From assembly GCA_013286765.1 (NCBI GenBank), contig JABDFB010000103.1, positions 1-6,872 of the forward strand: 6,872 nucleotides of DNA, written 5' to 3'. The stretch comes from Deltaproteobacteria bacterium. GTDB lineage: Bacteria > Bdellovibrionota > UBA1018. The notes under the pieces are model-generated. The model was not told the origin of the DNA. It was given only the letters and a program-made list of their open reading frames with translations, and made no database searches. A program made the position numbers and the translations under genes. Every line of letters starts with the position of its first letter. The first letter of the stretch is position 1. Positions 1 to 5,895 of this stretch are shown piece by piece.

Positions 1-523
1 TCTGCCATAAACTACGGTACAAATAGTCAGCAAGCAAGACTGCCAGTATCTTTACTTTGTCTCTAGCATCTTTATTTAGTTCCAAGGATTTTTCAAGTTT
101 AGCGTCAAGGATTACATTCTCAATATTTGCTAGGTTCTCCGGCATTTCCCGGATGGCTCGATCATCGAGAAGATCACGCAAGGTTCTATTAAGTCCAATT
201 CTATGCGACCGCTCCGCGATCATTCGAGGAGCGAAAGGACCCTGGCTCTGGTGTTTTGGTGCAGTTTGGGATTCTGGGGAATTCGGTGAGGTTTCTGTAC
301 CTGGCGGACAGGATTTTGTTTGAGGACCCGGGCTGCTAAGGTCGTTCTGGTTATCTTCGAGTGATCTTATCAAGCGTTCGATATTTGCCGGTTGTCTCCG
401 GGCTGGATGAATAGTGACAGATCGCGGCTGGTCTGCTGGTTCACTTGCCAGTGTTTGCAAAAGGAAAAGGTTGCTTCCTGAAATAATCAATATATATTGA
501 ATAATAATTTTCGCTCTCATCAT
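1..523 (-). CDS. Exported protein of unknown function, N-terminal part (cut by window edge)
   Basis: I do not recognise this protein. An uninterrupted minus-strand frame runs from ATG at 523 to the left edge, giving 174 residues with no stop. The frame has an in-frame stop about 40 nt upstream and no earlier ATG; a second ATG follows immediately at 520. Residues 1-27 look like a Sec signal peptide: Arg/Lys at 3-5, a hydrophobic core at about 6-24, and a plausible cleavage after LQTLA. Residues 28-100 are rich in Pro, Gln and Ser and probably disordered, with a single Cys in a CPPG motif (72-75). From residue 108 the sequence becomes charged and helical, starting L-x-RTL-x-x-L-x-x-D (111-121). 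The same order of segments is seen in the 538-residue exported protein encoded just upstream, so the two may be diverged paralogues. No strong Shine-Dalgarno site precedes the ATG. The coding call is firm; function is unknown. Confidence 0.85.
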   Translation of the reverse strand, partial: MMRAKIIIQYILIISGSNLFLLQTLASEPADQPRSVTIHPARRQPANIERLIRSLEDNQNDLSSPGPQTKSCPPGTETSPNSPESQTAPKHQSQGPFAPRMIAERSHRIGLNRTLRDLLDDRAIREMPENLANIENVILDAKLEKSLELNKDARDKVKILAVLLADYLYRSLWQ

Positions 524-551
524 AGCTGGTTTAATTGTCTCATTTATATGT

Positions 552-580
552 ATATTACGGAACTATGCTATTTTTGACAT
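552..580 (-). promoter_or_regulatory. Candidate sigma70-like promoter for the left-edge exported protein
   Basis: Read on the minus strand, ATGTCA (580-575) and TAATAT (557-552) are 17 nt apart, each matching 4 of 6 consensus positions. The predicted transcript start lies about 20 nt before the ATG at 523. The 143-nt AT-rich gap after the upstream gene makes a separate promoter plausible, but in such AT-rich DNA the match could be chance. A perfect TATAAT also lies further upstream on this strand, but I found no good -35 box for it. Confidence 0.35.
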
Positions 581-589
581 GCCCGTGTC
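579..589 (-). repeat. Shared upstream motif, copy 1 (GACACGGGCAT)
   Basis: The minus strand reads GACACGGGCAT 56 nt upstream of the ATG at 523. It lies within an imperfect 14-nt dyad, GACATGCCCGTGTC on the plus strand at 576-589, with GACA/TGTC ends. The copy at 3582-3592 differs at one base. It overlaps the candidate -35 box, where an operator could sit. The function is inferred from position only. Confidence 0.3.
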
Positions 590-666
590 TTTGGTGACAT
601 GATTCAATTATTGTATAATTATAAAATAATAAGAATAATGACGGTGGAATAGTATCTGAATCGGAA

Positions 667-2283
667 TTAATGACGGATTGTCGTAATACTGTACCGTTTG
701 TCCCGGGACTGAATGGATAGTTCGCTTGCGAGTTCTCCAGAGAGTTTTGAGAGTGCTTTTTTTAGTCTTTTTCTTTTGAAGCGAGACAGAATGGAGCTCT
801 TGCCTGTCTTAATATCTTTATTGTACGATTCCAGGAGTTCTTTGCCGAGTTGCCGTGCTGCTTGTTCATTTGCAGTAGGTTTCGCCGCTTTAAGGTCTTT
901 TTGGAGGGATACTAGGAGCGCTAGTTTTGTATCATTAGCCAATGATCGTAGAGAATCTTCCTCTGACTCTGGATCTTTTTCTGACGCTTGGACTTTTTTG
1001 AGCAGTGTAATTGCAAATTGAATATGTCTGTCTAGCTCTGATTGGAGGGGTTTGTATTTAGCTCTGTCTTCGTCATCTGATTCAGCTAGAATCTCTAGAA
1101 ATGTTTCGATGTCGGAGAGATTGTCTATCGGTACGGTCTCCAAATGCATAGTTGTAATTTGTGAGGATTCTCCGACCTGCTTTTGGTCTCGCAACCTGTC
1201 ATCGGTTTCGTCGAAAAAAGTTATAAACGTTTGTTTTGATAGCGTACGAAGGGCTTTCTTTCTTTTCGCAATCGTTTTGTAGCTATTCTTATAGGAACTC
1301 GACGTTTTTGCAATTGATCTGACTAGTGAATTGTTAGGTCCAACAAGATCTCGGACTTGCTCCATTTGGAGTGCGGCATCGACAGCGGTCTTAAGGAATC
1401 GAGGAGAATCTTGCTTGAGGTTTTGTTTTGTGTCCTGCAGTAGTTTCAATCTCTGCGTTGGTGTTGCAGTTCTGAGGCGATCGCTTAGGGACCTGTCATG
1501 ATCAAGATTTGCAATGCCTTGAAGCATTACCATGCTAGCGCAGTGAAATGATTCATACTGGCTCAAGAGGTCATCGACTTTTAGTGCAACCTTGAAAAAT
1601 GGAATCTTTCTTTCAAACAAAGTTTGGAGCTTCCTTCGATCTTTTGGGTTATTCGAGAAAAGAGCGCTTTTGGCTAGTTCCAGTTCTTGTAAAAGATGGC
1701 GTACGTTTAAGAGTTGATAGGCGATTGTGCCATAGTGATTATAAGAGTCCTCGTTGATTTTCAATAGTTTCAGTTCAGTGGTGCGCTTTTTTATTGCTGC
1801 GATCATATTACGCAGGCGTGAGCCTAGTTCAATAATGGCTTTACTCTCGGCAGATTGTGTGACGTTGTCACCGAAGTCACTAGACTGGAATAGATCACGT
1901 TCTAATCCTAAAAGGGTTCTATGAAGGGCTGTATCACCTAGAAAAGATTGTAGCTTTTTTTTAAAAAGCTTTTCATTGACGACAGGTGTTTGATAAAAAC
2001 CGGGAGTGACAGGCCATCCTGCTGGTCGTGTTTTTGCGAGATTTCCTCGGGCGGGCGAACAGGCTTGAGTTCGGTGATAAGATCGAGAAGGATCGAGTTT
2101 ATCGAATTGACCTCCGGGCGGCAGACAATCCAAAATGCTGGTTCTGTCATGATGAGGGCTACCCCTTCCATCAGTACCATCGGCTAATGTGTACGAATGG
2201 AATAGTAGTCCTGACACTATGAGAAATGAGATGAGAGAAATTCTGATTTTAGAAATGATATTAGGAATTATATGTGATTTCAT
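667..2283 (-). CDS. Exported helical protein of unknown function, 538 aa
   Basis: I do not recognise the family. I chose the ATG at 2283 because it overlaps the TGA of the upstream acyltransferase as ATGA, suggesting translational coupling, and because it gives a clean signal peptide: basic residues at 2, 12 and 14, a hydrophobic stretch at about 15-33, and likely cleavage after YTLA (31-34). An ATG at 2301 would add six residues, including two Asp, before the signal; it has a GGGAAGAG sequence at Shine-Dalgarno distance and cannot be excluded. Residues 35-100 are Pro/Gly-rich, with Cys53 in CLPPGG and Cys75. Residues 105-538 are charged and apparently almost all helical, with L-x-RTL-x-x-L-x-x-D at 120-130, an acidic stretch at 402-406, another at 435-443, and a strongly basic patch at 501-512. 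It has no transmembrane segment beyond the signal and no lipobox, so it is probably periplasmic or secreted. Several plus-strand open frames opposite it are shadows. Confidence 0.85.
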   Translation of the reverse strand: MKSHIIPNIISKIRISLISFLIVSGLLFHSYTLADGTDGRGSPHHDRTSILDCLPPGGQFDKLDPSRSYHRTQACSPARGNLAKTRPAGWPVTPGFYQTPVVNEKLFKKKLQSFLGDTALHRTLLGLERDLFQSSDFGDNVTQSAESKAIIELGSRLRNMIAAIKKRTTELKLLKINEDSYNHYGTIAYQLLNVRHLLQELELAKSALFSNNPKDRRKLQTLFERKIPFFKVALKVDDLLSQYESFHCASMVMLQGIANLDHDRSLSDRLRTATPTQRLKLLQDTKQNLKQDSPRFLKTAVDAALQMEQVRDLVGPNNSLVRSIAKTSSSYKNSYKTIAKRKKALRTLSKQTFITFFDETDDRLRDQKQVGESSQITTMHLETVPIDNLSDIETFLEILAESDDEDRAKYKPLQSELDRHIQFAITLLKKVQASEKDPESEEDSLRSLANDTKLALLVSLQKDLKAAKPTANEQAARQLGKELLESYNKDIKTGKSSILSRFKRKRLKKALSKLSGELASELSIQSRDKRYSITTIRH

Positions 2284-3512
2284 AAATAGGTCATCCACCA
2301 TGTTGGCTCTTCCCGTTTAATACGAGCGTAGGCGCGGCAGACGGGGTAGAGCATAAGTATAACCGCGATCCACACAAAATAAGTTTCAAAGAGCGTGAAG
2401 CCAGGATTGCATTCATGACCGTTTGGCCTCGGAACGCAAGCAATTCCTTCCCAGCGAATATAAGCAAGTCCAATAGCTGTGTAATGAATAAGCCAAATAT
2501 GAATAATGTAGTAGAACAACGGCACCTGACCGAATATCGAGAGCCAATTCAATGTTTTACCCATTCGTGGAAATCGATCTAGCTTGTCTAAAAGCGCCCA
2601 GAGCATTAAGGTCGGACCCACAATCATCAGCAAGAATTGGAGTGAGGGAGGGTTCTTCGTACAGTTCAAAAATGATAGAAGACTCATAGTCCAGCTGTCG
2701 GGGTAATGTTGCCAAGTGGTCGGTTCGCCGTAAAGGTGAAAGCCTCTTAACAAAACGAACGCGACGGTCATTGCTAATCCCAAAGGAAATGTGATTTTTG
2801 CTCGTATCTCATATTGCTTGAGGACAGCCCCCAACGCATAGCCGAACGCCATGAGGCCAAACCAGGGAATAATAGGAAAGGCAGCAAAAATGACATGGCC
2901 TTGGACCGGCATGAATTCGCCCTTATTTAAGAAGACATCGAAGATAAACTCAAACCATTCTGAATTCCATTCGGACGCCCGAATACCATCCAAGAGATTA
3001 TGAAATAGAAGAATAAAAAGGCCAAGTGCACCTATCCATTTGTAGTTTATTTTAGTCATCGCGGATAGGATCACCATACCCCATCCCATGGCCCATACCA
3101 CTTGAAGCCCAGTTAAAGTATAGCCGGAATTAAGTCCTGCTCCGTAGCGAATCAAGATAGTGTCCACAAGAACCAGCCAAATGCCTCGAGTAAATAAATA
3201 CCGTGAAAAACTTTGCGAGTTACCTGAGATACCTGAATTGCCCACGTTAAGACGTTGAGACGTTAGGAAGGCTGAAATCCCTGCTAACATAACGAAAGTA
3301 GGCGAACAAAAGTGCGTGATCCATCGAGTAAAAAAGAGGATAGGTGTTGTTGTAGCGAGATTGGTCGGCGAGAGATAAGAAGTTTCGTGAAAATAGTATC
3401 GGACGTGATCGAGCGCCATGATAACCATTACGATGCCGCGTACGATATCAAGGGATGCGATTCTTTTCTTCGCATTTGATATGACGGTGATTGAACCTGC
3501 TTTAATAGCCAT
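2280..3512 (-). CDS. DUF1624 / HGSNAT-type multipass membrane acyltransferase, 410 aa
   Basis: The protein resembles bacterial DUF1624 proteins, related to the catalytic domain of heparan-alpha-glucosaminide N-acetyltransferase, which transfer acetyl groups across or at the inner membrane. Seen directly: an N-terminal cytosolic stub; the family opening L-D-I-V-R-G with an A-L-D-H-V-R segment (21-38, His36 a candidate active-site residue); about ten hydrophobic helices; a KNPPSLQFLLM-like signature at 286-296; and a QVPLFYYIIHIWLIH helix at 329-343. Its length suits the family. The start is supported by AAGGA (minus strand, 3526-3522) nine nt before the ATG. Its stop overlaps the start of the next gene, which encodes an exported protein. 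The donor and acceptor cannot be deduced; an extracytoplasmic glycan or protein acceptor is inference from the family. Bacterial members are mostly uncharacterised. Confidence 0.85.
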   Translation of the reverse strand: MAIKAGSITVISNAKKRIASLDIVRGIVMVIMALDHVRYYFHETSYLSPTNLATTTPILFFTRWITHFCSPTFVMLAGISAFLTSQRLNVGNSGISGNSQSFSRYLFTRGIWLVLVDTILIRYGAGLNSGYTLTGLQVVWAMGWGMVILSAMTKINYKWIGALGLFILLFHNLLDGIRASEWNSEWFEFIFDVFLNKGEFMPVQGHVIFAAFPIIPWFGLMAFGYALGAVLKQYEIRAKITFPLGLAMTVAFVLLRGFHLYGEPTTWQHYPDSWTMSLLSFLNCTKNPPSLQFLLMIVGPTLMLWALLDKLDRFPRMGKTLNWLSIFGQVPLFYYIIHIWLIHYTAIGLAYIRWEGIACVPRPNGHECNPGFTLFETYFVWIAVILMLYPVCRAYARIKREEPTWWMTYL

Positions 3513-3544
3513 TTGAATAATTCCTTAAACCCTATTAGAACATT

Positions 3545-3550
3545 ATTATA
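3545..3550 (-). promoter_or_regulatory. Candidate -10 box upstream of the acyltransferase
   Basis: The minus strand reads TATAAT here, 33 nt before the ATG at 3512. No convincing -35 hexamer lies 16-18 nt upstream; the best is CAATTT. The site is placed sensibly for the leftward unit, but the call rests on one hexamer in AT-rich DNA. Confidence 0.3.
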
Positions 3551-3581
3551 TTTAATTAGTGGAAGTTAAATTGTGTCTGTT

Positions 3582-3592
3582 ATACCCGTGTC
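3582..3592 (-). repeat. Shared upstream motif, copy 2 (GACACGGGTAT)
   Basis: The minus strand reads GACACGGGTAT 70 nt upstream of the acyltransferase ATG, 10 of 11 bases identical to the copy at 579-589. It overlaps a small perfect inverted repeat CCGTG-T-CACGG at 3586-3596. It lies between divergent genes, so a bound regulator could affect either direction. This is a positional inference only. Confidence 0.3.
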
Positions 3593-3689
3593 ACGGTCGA
3601 CAAGAAAGAAGAATCTAGTGTAAAAATCCAGCCACTCTTTCTACCTGATTCGGTGTATTTCATTCGGAAATAGGAACGAGGCCTAAGAC

Positions 3690-3725
3690 TATAATCAAAC
3701 ACTGGCTAATTCCATTCTCATTAGC
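3690..3725 (+). promoter_or_regulatory. Candidate -10 box and inverted repeat upstream of msrC
   Basis: TATAAT at 3690-3695 is followed by an inverted repeat with perfect 6-bp arms, GCTAAT (3705-3710) and ATTAGC (3720-3725), around a 9-nt centre. If the -10 is real, the repeat lies at the start of the msrC transcript and could be an operator or a 5' hairpin. No good -35 is present at the expected distance, so this is tentative. Confidence 0.3.
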
Positions 3726-3769
3726 TAAATAGGGGAAATAAGGTAGCGCAACAATATTAGGAGAGCACT

Positions 3770-4222
3770 ATGAAAGAAAATTCAGGTCCTTCACATCTTC
3801 CTTTTTGGTATCGATCGAAAGACCCCCTTCAATCGGCGGTAGAATATATTAGTTCCATCTCCCCAAAATTTCAGTGGGTTGGAGTCTACCTATTGAGGGG
3901 AACGGTTTTAGAACTCGGGCCCTATATAGGAGCTAAGACGGAGCACAATCGAATTCCAGTAGGAAAGGGCGTATGCGGTAGAGCTGTAGCGGAAAATCGG
4001 GATCTGAATATCGCGGATATTCACGAAGAGACGAACTACATATCATGCAGTTTGGAAACTCAATCCGAACTCGTTGTTCTAATTCGTGACGATAAAGAAC
4101 GGATTCTTGGCCAGATCGACATTGATAGTCATTCAAAAGATGCCTTTGGTAAAGAGGAAGAACAACAAGTTCGAAAAGTGGCGGCTATTTTGGGACAAAC
4201 AGGGAGCGTCCTAACCAGTTAA
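3770..4222 (+). CDS. msrC: Free methionine-(R)-sulfoxide reductase (GAF-domain fRMsr)
   Basis: The enzyme reduces free L-methionine-(R)-sulfoxide to methionine in the cytosol with thioredoxin-type reductant. It is a single GAF domain of 150 residues, close to the family's usual size. Family marks are WVGVYL at 36-41, R-I-P-x-G-K-G-V-C-G with Cys69, I-S-C with Cys93, S-E-L-V-V at 99-103, and Q-I-D-I-D-S at 115-120. By alignment from memory, Cys69 and Cys93 match yeast Cys101 (proposed catalytic) and Cys125 (proposed resolving), Glu100 matches the ligand-binding Glu, and Asp117/Asp119 the paired Asp. The third Cys, ten residues before the GVCG Cys, is replaced by His59. AGGAG at 3759-3763, six nt before ATG, fixes the start. 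It stands alone: the left neighbour is divergent and aroA has its own promoter. A sensory GAF role is less likely given the conserved cysteines. Confidence 0.88.
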   Translation: MKENSGPSHLPFWYRSKDPLQSAVEYISSISPKFQWVGVYLLRGTVLELGPYIGAKTEHNRIPVGKGVCGRAVAENRDLNIADIHEETNYISCSLETQSELVVLIRDDKERILGQIDIDSHSKDAFGKEEEQQVRKVAAILGQTGSVLTS

Positions 4223-4235
4223 AAAGAAAGCCATT

Positions 4236-4272
4236 TCTTAGGAATTCCCTACTTTGTGGGGAATTCCTAAGA
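4236..4272. terminator. Perfect 14-bp hairpin after msrC, possible terminator
   Basis: Arms TCTTAGGAATTCCC (4236-4249) and GGGAATTCCTAAGA (4259-4272) pair without mismatch around a 9-nt loop, starting 13 nt after the msrC stop. On the plus strand no T-run follows, so it is not a standard intrinsic terminator; it may protect the 3' end or act with Rho. On the minus strand a T-rich stretch (TTTCTTTTT) begins a few nt beyond it, so it could stop leftward transcription. Confidence 0.5.
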
Positions 4273-4325
4273 TCATCTGCGATTGGTCGGCAGCTGTTTA
4301 AAGTCTAGTAATTGATAAATAGAAT

Positions 4326-4354
4326 TTGACACGCTCGCGAAAATGGCTTATAAA
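4326..4354 (+). promoter_or_regulatory. Strong sigma70-like promoter for the aroA operon
   Basis: TTGACA (4326-4331, perfect -35) is separated by exactly 17 nt from TATAAA (4349-4354, 5 of 6 for -10). It is the best promoter match I found in the window. It points at aroA and would give a leader of roughly 250 nt before the chosen aroA start, far longer than translation needs. Confidence 0.7.
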
Positions 4355-4386
4355 CGATCCTATGAAGATAATTTCTCTCTTCATCA

Positions 4387-4432
4387 GTTTGAAAAGACTC
4401 TCGAATAAGCATGAACTTGCTTCTTTTCAAGC
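4387..4432 (+). other. Long stem-loop in the aroA leader RNA
   Basis: Positions 4387-4397 pair with 4422-4432 to give an 11-bp stem with one G-U pair, and 4408-4411 pair with 4418-4421 inside it. A smaller 7-bp hairpin (ATGAAGA 4362-4368 with TCTTCAT 4378-4384) precedes it. A T5 run follows at about 4439-4443, seven nt after the stem, too far for a textbook terminator. I match it to no known riboswitch and see no T-box sequence. Confidence 0.35.
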
Positions 4433-4465
4433 CTCGAATTTTTCCTATTCCTTTTATAGCTTCTA

Positions 4466-4486
4466 TTTTTGGCCCTGAGCCAAAAA
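4466..4486 (+). repeat. 8-bp inverted repeat in the aroA leader
   Basis: TTTTTGGC (4466-4473) and GCCAAAAA (4479-4486) are exact inverted repeats around a 5-nt centre. The T-run precedes and the A-run follows the GC part on both strands, opposite to an intrinsic terminator. A weak RNA hairpin or a protein site is possible. The rest of 4223-4546 holds only the elements listed separately. Confidence 0.3.
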
Positions 4487-4546
4487 ATACCATTTCCCCC
4501 TTAATTTAATATTTTTTTAACCCAAGCCACCCTGGAGTTGTTACAC

Positions 4547-4612
4547 ATGAAAGGATGGCGCCTAAACCGTTTCCAAGTTTTGATCATCTGGAAACCACGG
4601 AGTCGTTCATGA
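4547..4612 (+). CDS. Putative 21-residue leader peptide coupled to aroA
   Basis: A short ORF starts at ATG 4547, with GGAG (4534-4537) nine nt upstream, and ends in TGA at 4610-4612, overlapping the ATG at 4609 of aroA as ATGA. The peptide begins MKGWRLNRF and has Trp at 4 and 15 and Phe at 9, with a basic C-terminus. Two Trp in 21 residues just before an aromatic biosynthesis gene suggests a regulatory leader whose translation tunes aroA initiation. There is no room for a classical attenuator between it and aroA, so any effect would be through translational coupling or through stalling on the leader RNA. It could also be a chance ORF. It overlaps the extended aroA frame from 4555. Confidence 0.45.
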   Translation: MKGWRLNRFQVLIIWKPRSRS

Positions 4613-5895
4613 CTAAAAAGAAAGTCGTGCAGCCCATTTCCAGGCTGCGAGGAAAGCCAAAACTACCTGGTGATAAATCTATCTCACATCGAGCGCTTAT
4701 TTTTGGAGCCCTCGCTGAAGGCCGTACCGAAATTACGAATATTCTGGAAGGCGGTGATGTTCATTCCACTGCAGATTGCCTGAAGCGTTTAGGTATTGTT
4801 ATAGAAAAAAGCGAAAACAAAACTATAGTTCACGGTGTGGGCAGTCGCGGAATACGGGCTCAAGCCGTAGCGCTAGATTGTGGAAATTCAGGTACGACTA
4901 TTCGTCTTCTTATGGGAGTTCTCGCAGGTTCGAAAGTCCGAGGTACATTGTCGGGAGACTCCTCATTGGTTCGACGTCCAATGAAGCGAGTTGCAGAACC
5001 ATTGAAACAAATGGGTGCGGAGATTTTGCTTTCAAACGGCGATTACGCTCCCTTAACAGTTCAAGGTGCGCCTCTGGCCGCAATTCACTATGACCTCAAA
5101 GTGGCTAGTGCACAGATTAAATCTGCAATTATTCTGGCAGCACTATCGGCTGATGGTCTAACTACTCTTACGGGAAAAATTCAAAGTAGAGATCATACAG
5201 AAAGAATGCTCCGGCATTTCGGGGCTGAATTGGATTGCCGTTTAGATCAGATCACTATTCGTGGTGGACAACGTTTGGTTGGAACAAAGGTCGAAGTGCC
5301 AGGGGATCCTTCCGCTGCGGCCTTTTGGATGGCTGCAGCAAGCTTAATACCAGGTGCTCACATTATCATAGAAAATATGTCCATTAATCCGAGTCGAATA
5401 GGATTTTTACGAGCTTTAGAAAAAATGGGCGCAAAAATTCAGATTGAAGTGACGACGAAGGAACCTGAGCCGATAGGACGAGTGGAAGTAGTTGCAAATT
5501 CACTTCGGGGTGTACGGATTGGACGTGAAGAAATTCCGGCCCTGATAGACGAAATTCCTCTTCTTGCCATTCTTGCCACCCAGGCTCAAGGGGTTACCGA
5601 AATCGAAGGTGCTGAAGAGCTTCGAGTCAAAGAAAGTGATCGAATCGAAGCAGTAGCCACTAATCTTCGGGCAATGGGTGCAGACGTCGAGGTTAGAAGA
5701 GATGGTTTTCGAATTAAGGGGAAGCAAAAACTTCGCGGAGCTCAAATTCAAACTTATCACGATCATCGAATTGCCATGGCATTCAGTATAGCCGGTTTGG
5801 TGGCGGAAGGTCCTACCGAGATCATCGGTTCAGAATGTGTCGCAATTTCATATCCGAATTTCTTTGAAACATTAAAGGAGTTAACACATGAATAA
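4609..5895 (+). CDS. aroA: 3-phosphoshikimate 1-carboxyvinyltransferase (EPSP synthase)
   Basis: EPSP synthase joins shikimate-3-phosphate and phosphoenolpyruvate to form EPSP, the sixth shikimate-pathway step, in the cytosol. The product has 428 residues from the ATG at 4609, close to the E. coli and B. subtilis enzymes. Visible motifs: PGDKSISHR at 20-28 (Lys23, Ser24, Arg28 at the substrate site), GNSGTTIRLL at 92-101, SRDHTERML at 193-201, Asp314 (catalytic Asp equivalent), KESDR at 341-345, DHRIAM at 385-390, and a C-terminal ISYPNFF at 413-419 in place of the class I Lys motif. Gly95 is kept, so the glyphosate-insensitive Gly-to-Ala change is absent. I prefer 4609 because GGAG lies six nt upstream and the sequence then aligns from the family's usual N-terminus; the ATG at 4555 would add 18 unneeded residues and has its AAAGG abutting the start. 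It overlaps aroE-aroK by 8 nt. Confidence 0.95.
   Translation: MTKKKVVQPISRLRGKPKLPGDKSISHRALIFGALAEGRTEITNILEGGDVHSTADCLKRLGIVIEKSENKTIVHGVGSRGIRAQAVALDCGNSGTTIRLLMGVLAGSKVRGTLSGDSSLVRRPMKRVAEPLKQMGAEILLSNGDYAPLTVQGAPLAAIHYDLKVASAQIKSAIILAALSADGLTTLTGKIQSRDHTERMLRHFGAELDCRLDQITIRGGQRLVGTKVEVPGDPSAAAFWMAAASLIPGAHIIIENMSINPSRIGFLRALEKMGAKIQIEVTTKEPEPIGRVEVVANSLRGVRIGREEIPALIDEIPLLAILATQAQGVTEIEGAEELRVKESDRIEAVATNLRAMGADVEVRRDGFRIKGKQKLRGAQIQTYHDHRIAMAFSIAGLVAEGPTEIIGSECVAISYPNFFETLKELTHE
5875..5880 (+). promoter_or_regulatory. Ribosome binding site of the aroE-aroK gene
   Basis: AAGGAG lies seven nt before the ATG at 5888 and within the end of aroA. It fixes the aroE start and shows that the two genes are translated from one message. 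Confidence 0.8.

Noticed and set aside
57..323. Plus-strand 88-codon ORF at the left edge
   Set aside because: It lies opposite a longer minus-strand frame open from 523 to the edge that has a signal peptide. The plus-strand product is low-complexity Ser/Arg-rich, as expected of a shadow.
607..640. AT-rich imperfect inverted repeat after the 538-residue gene as a terminator
   Set aside because: The stem would be almost all A-T pairs with no GC-rich core, so it is not distinguishable from AT-rich background.
713..1282. Two plus-strand ORFs (713-1021 and 1052-1282)
   Set aside because: Both are Ser/Phe-rich shadows opposite the 538-residue exported protein, with no family match.
1938..2222. 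Overlapping short ORFs on both strands near the exported protein's N-terminus
   Set aside because: They are alternative frames of the same coding DNA; only the long minus frame has a signal peptide and a coupled start.
4466..4486. Hairpin at TTTTTGGC/GCCAAAAA as an intrinsic terminator
   Set aside because: On both strands the T-run comes before and the A-run after the short GC core, so there is no terminal U-tract.
4555..4608. N-terminal extension giving a 446-residue AroA
   Set aside because: The AAAGG before ATG 4555 touches the start codon, and the extra 18 residues precede the family's normal N-terminus. The ATG at 4609 has GGAG at six nt and gives the usual length.
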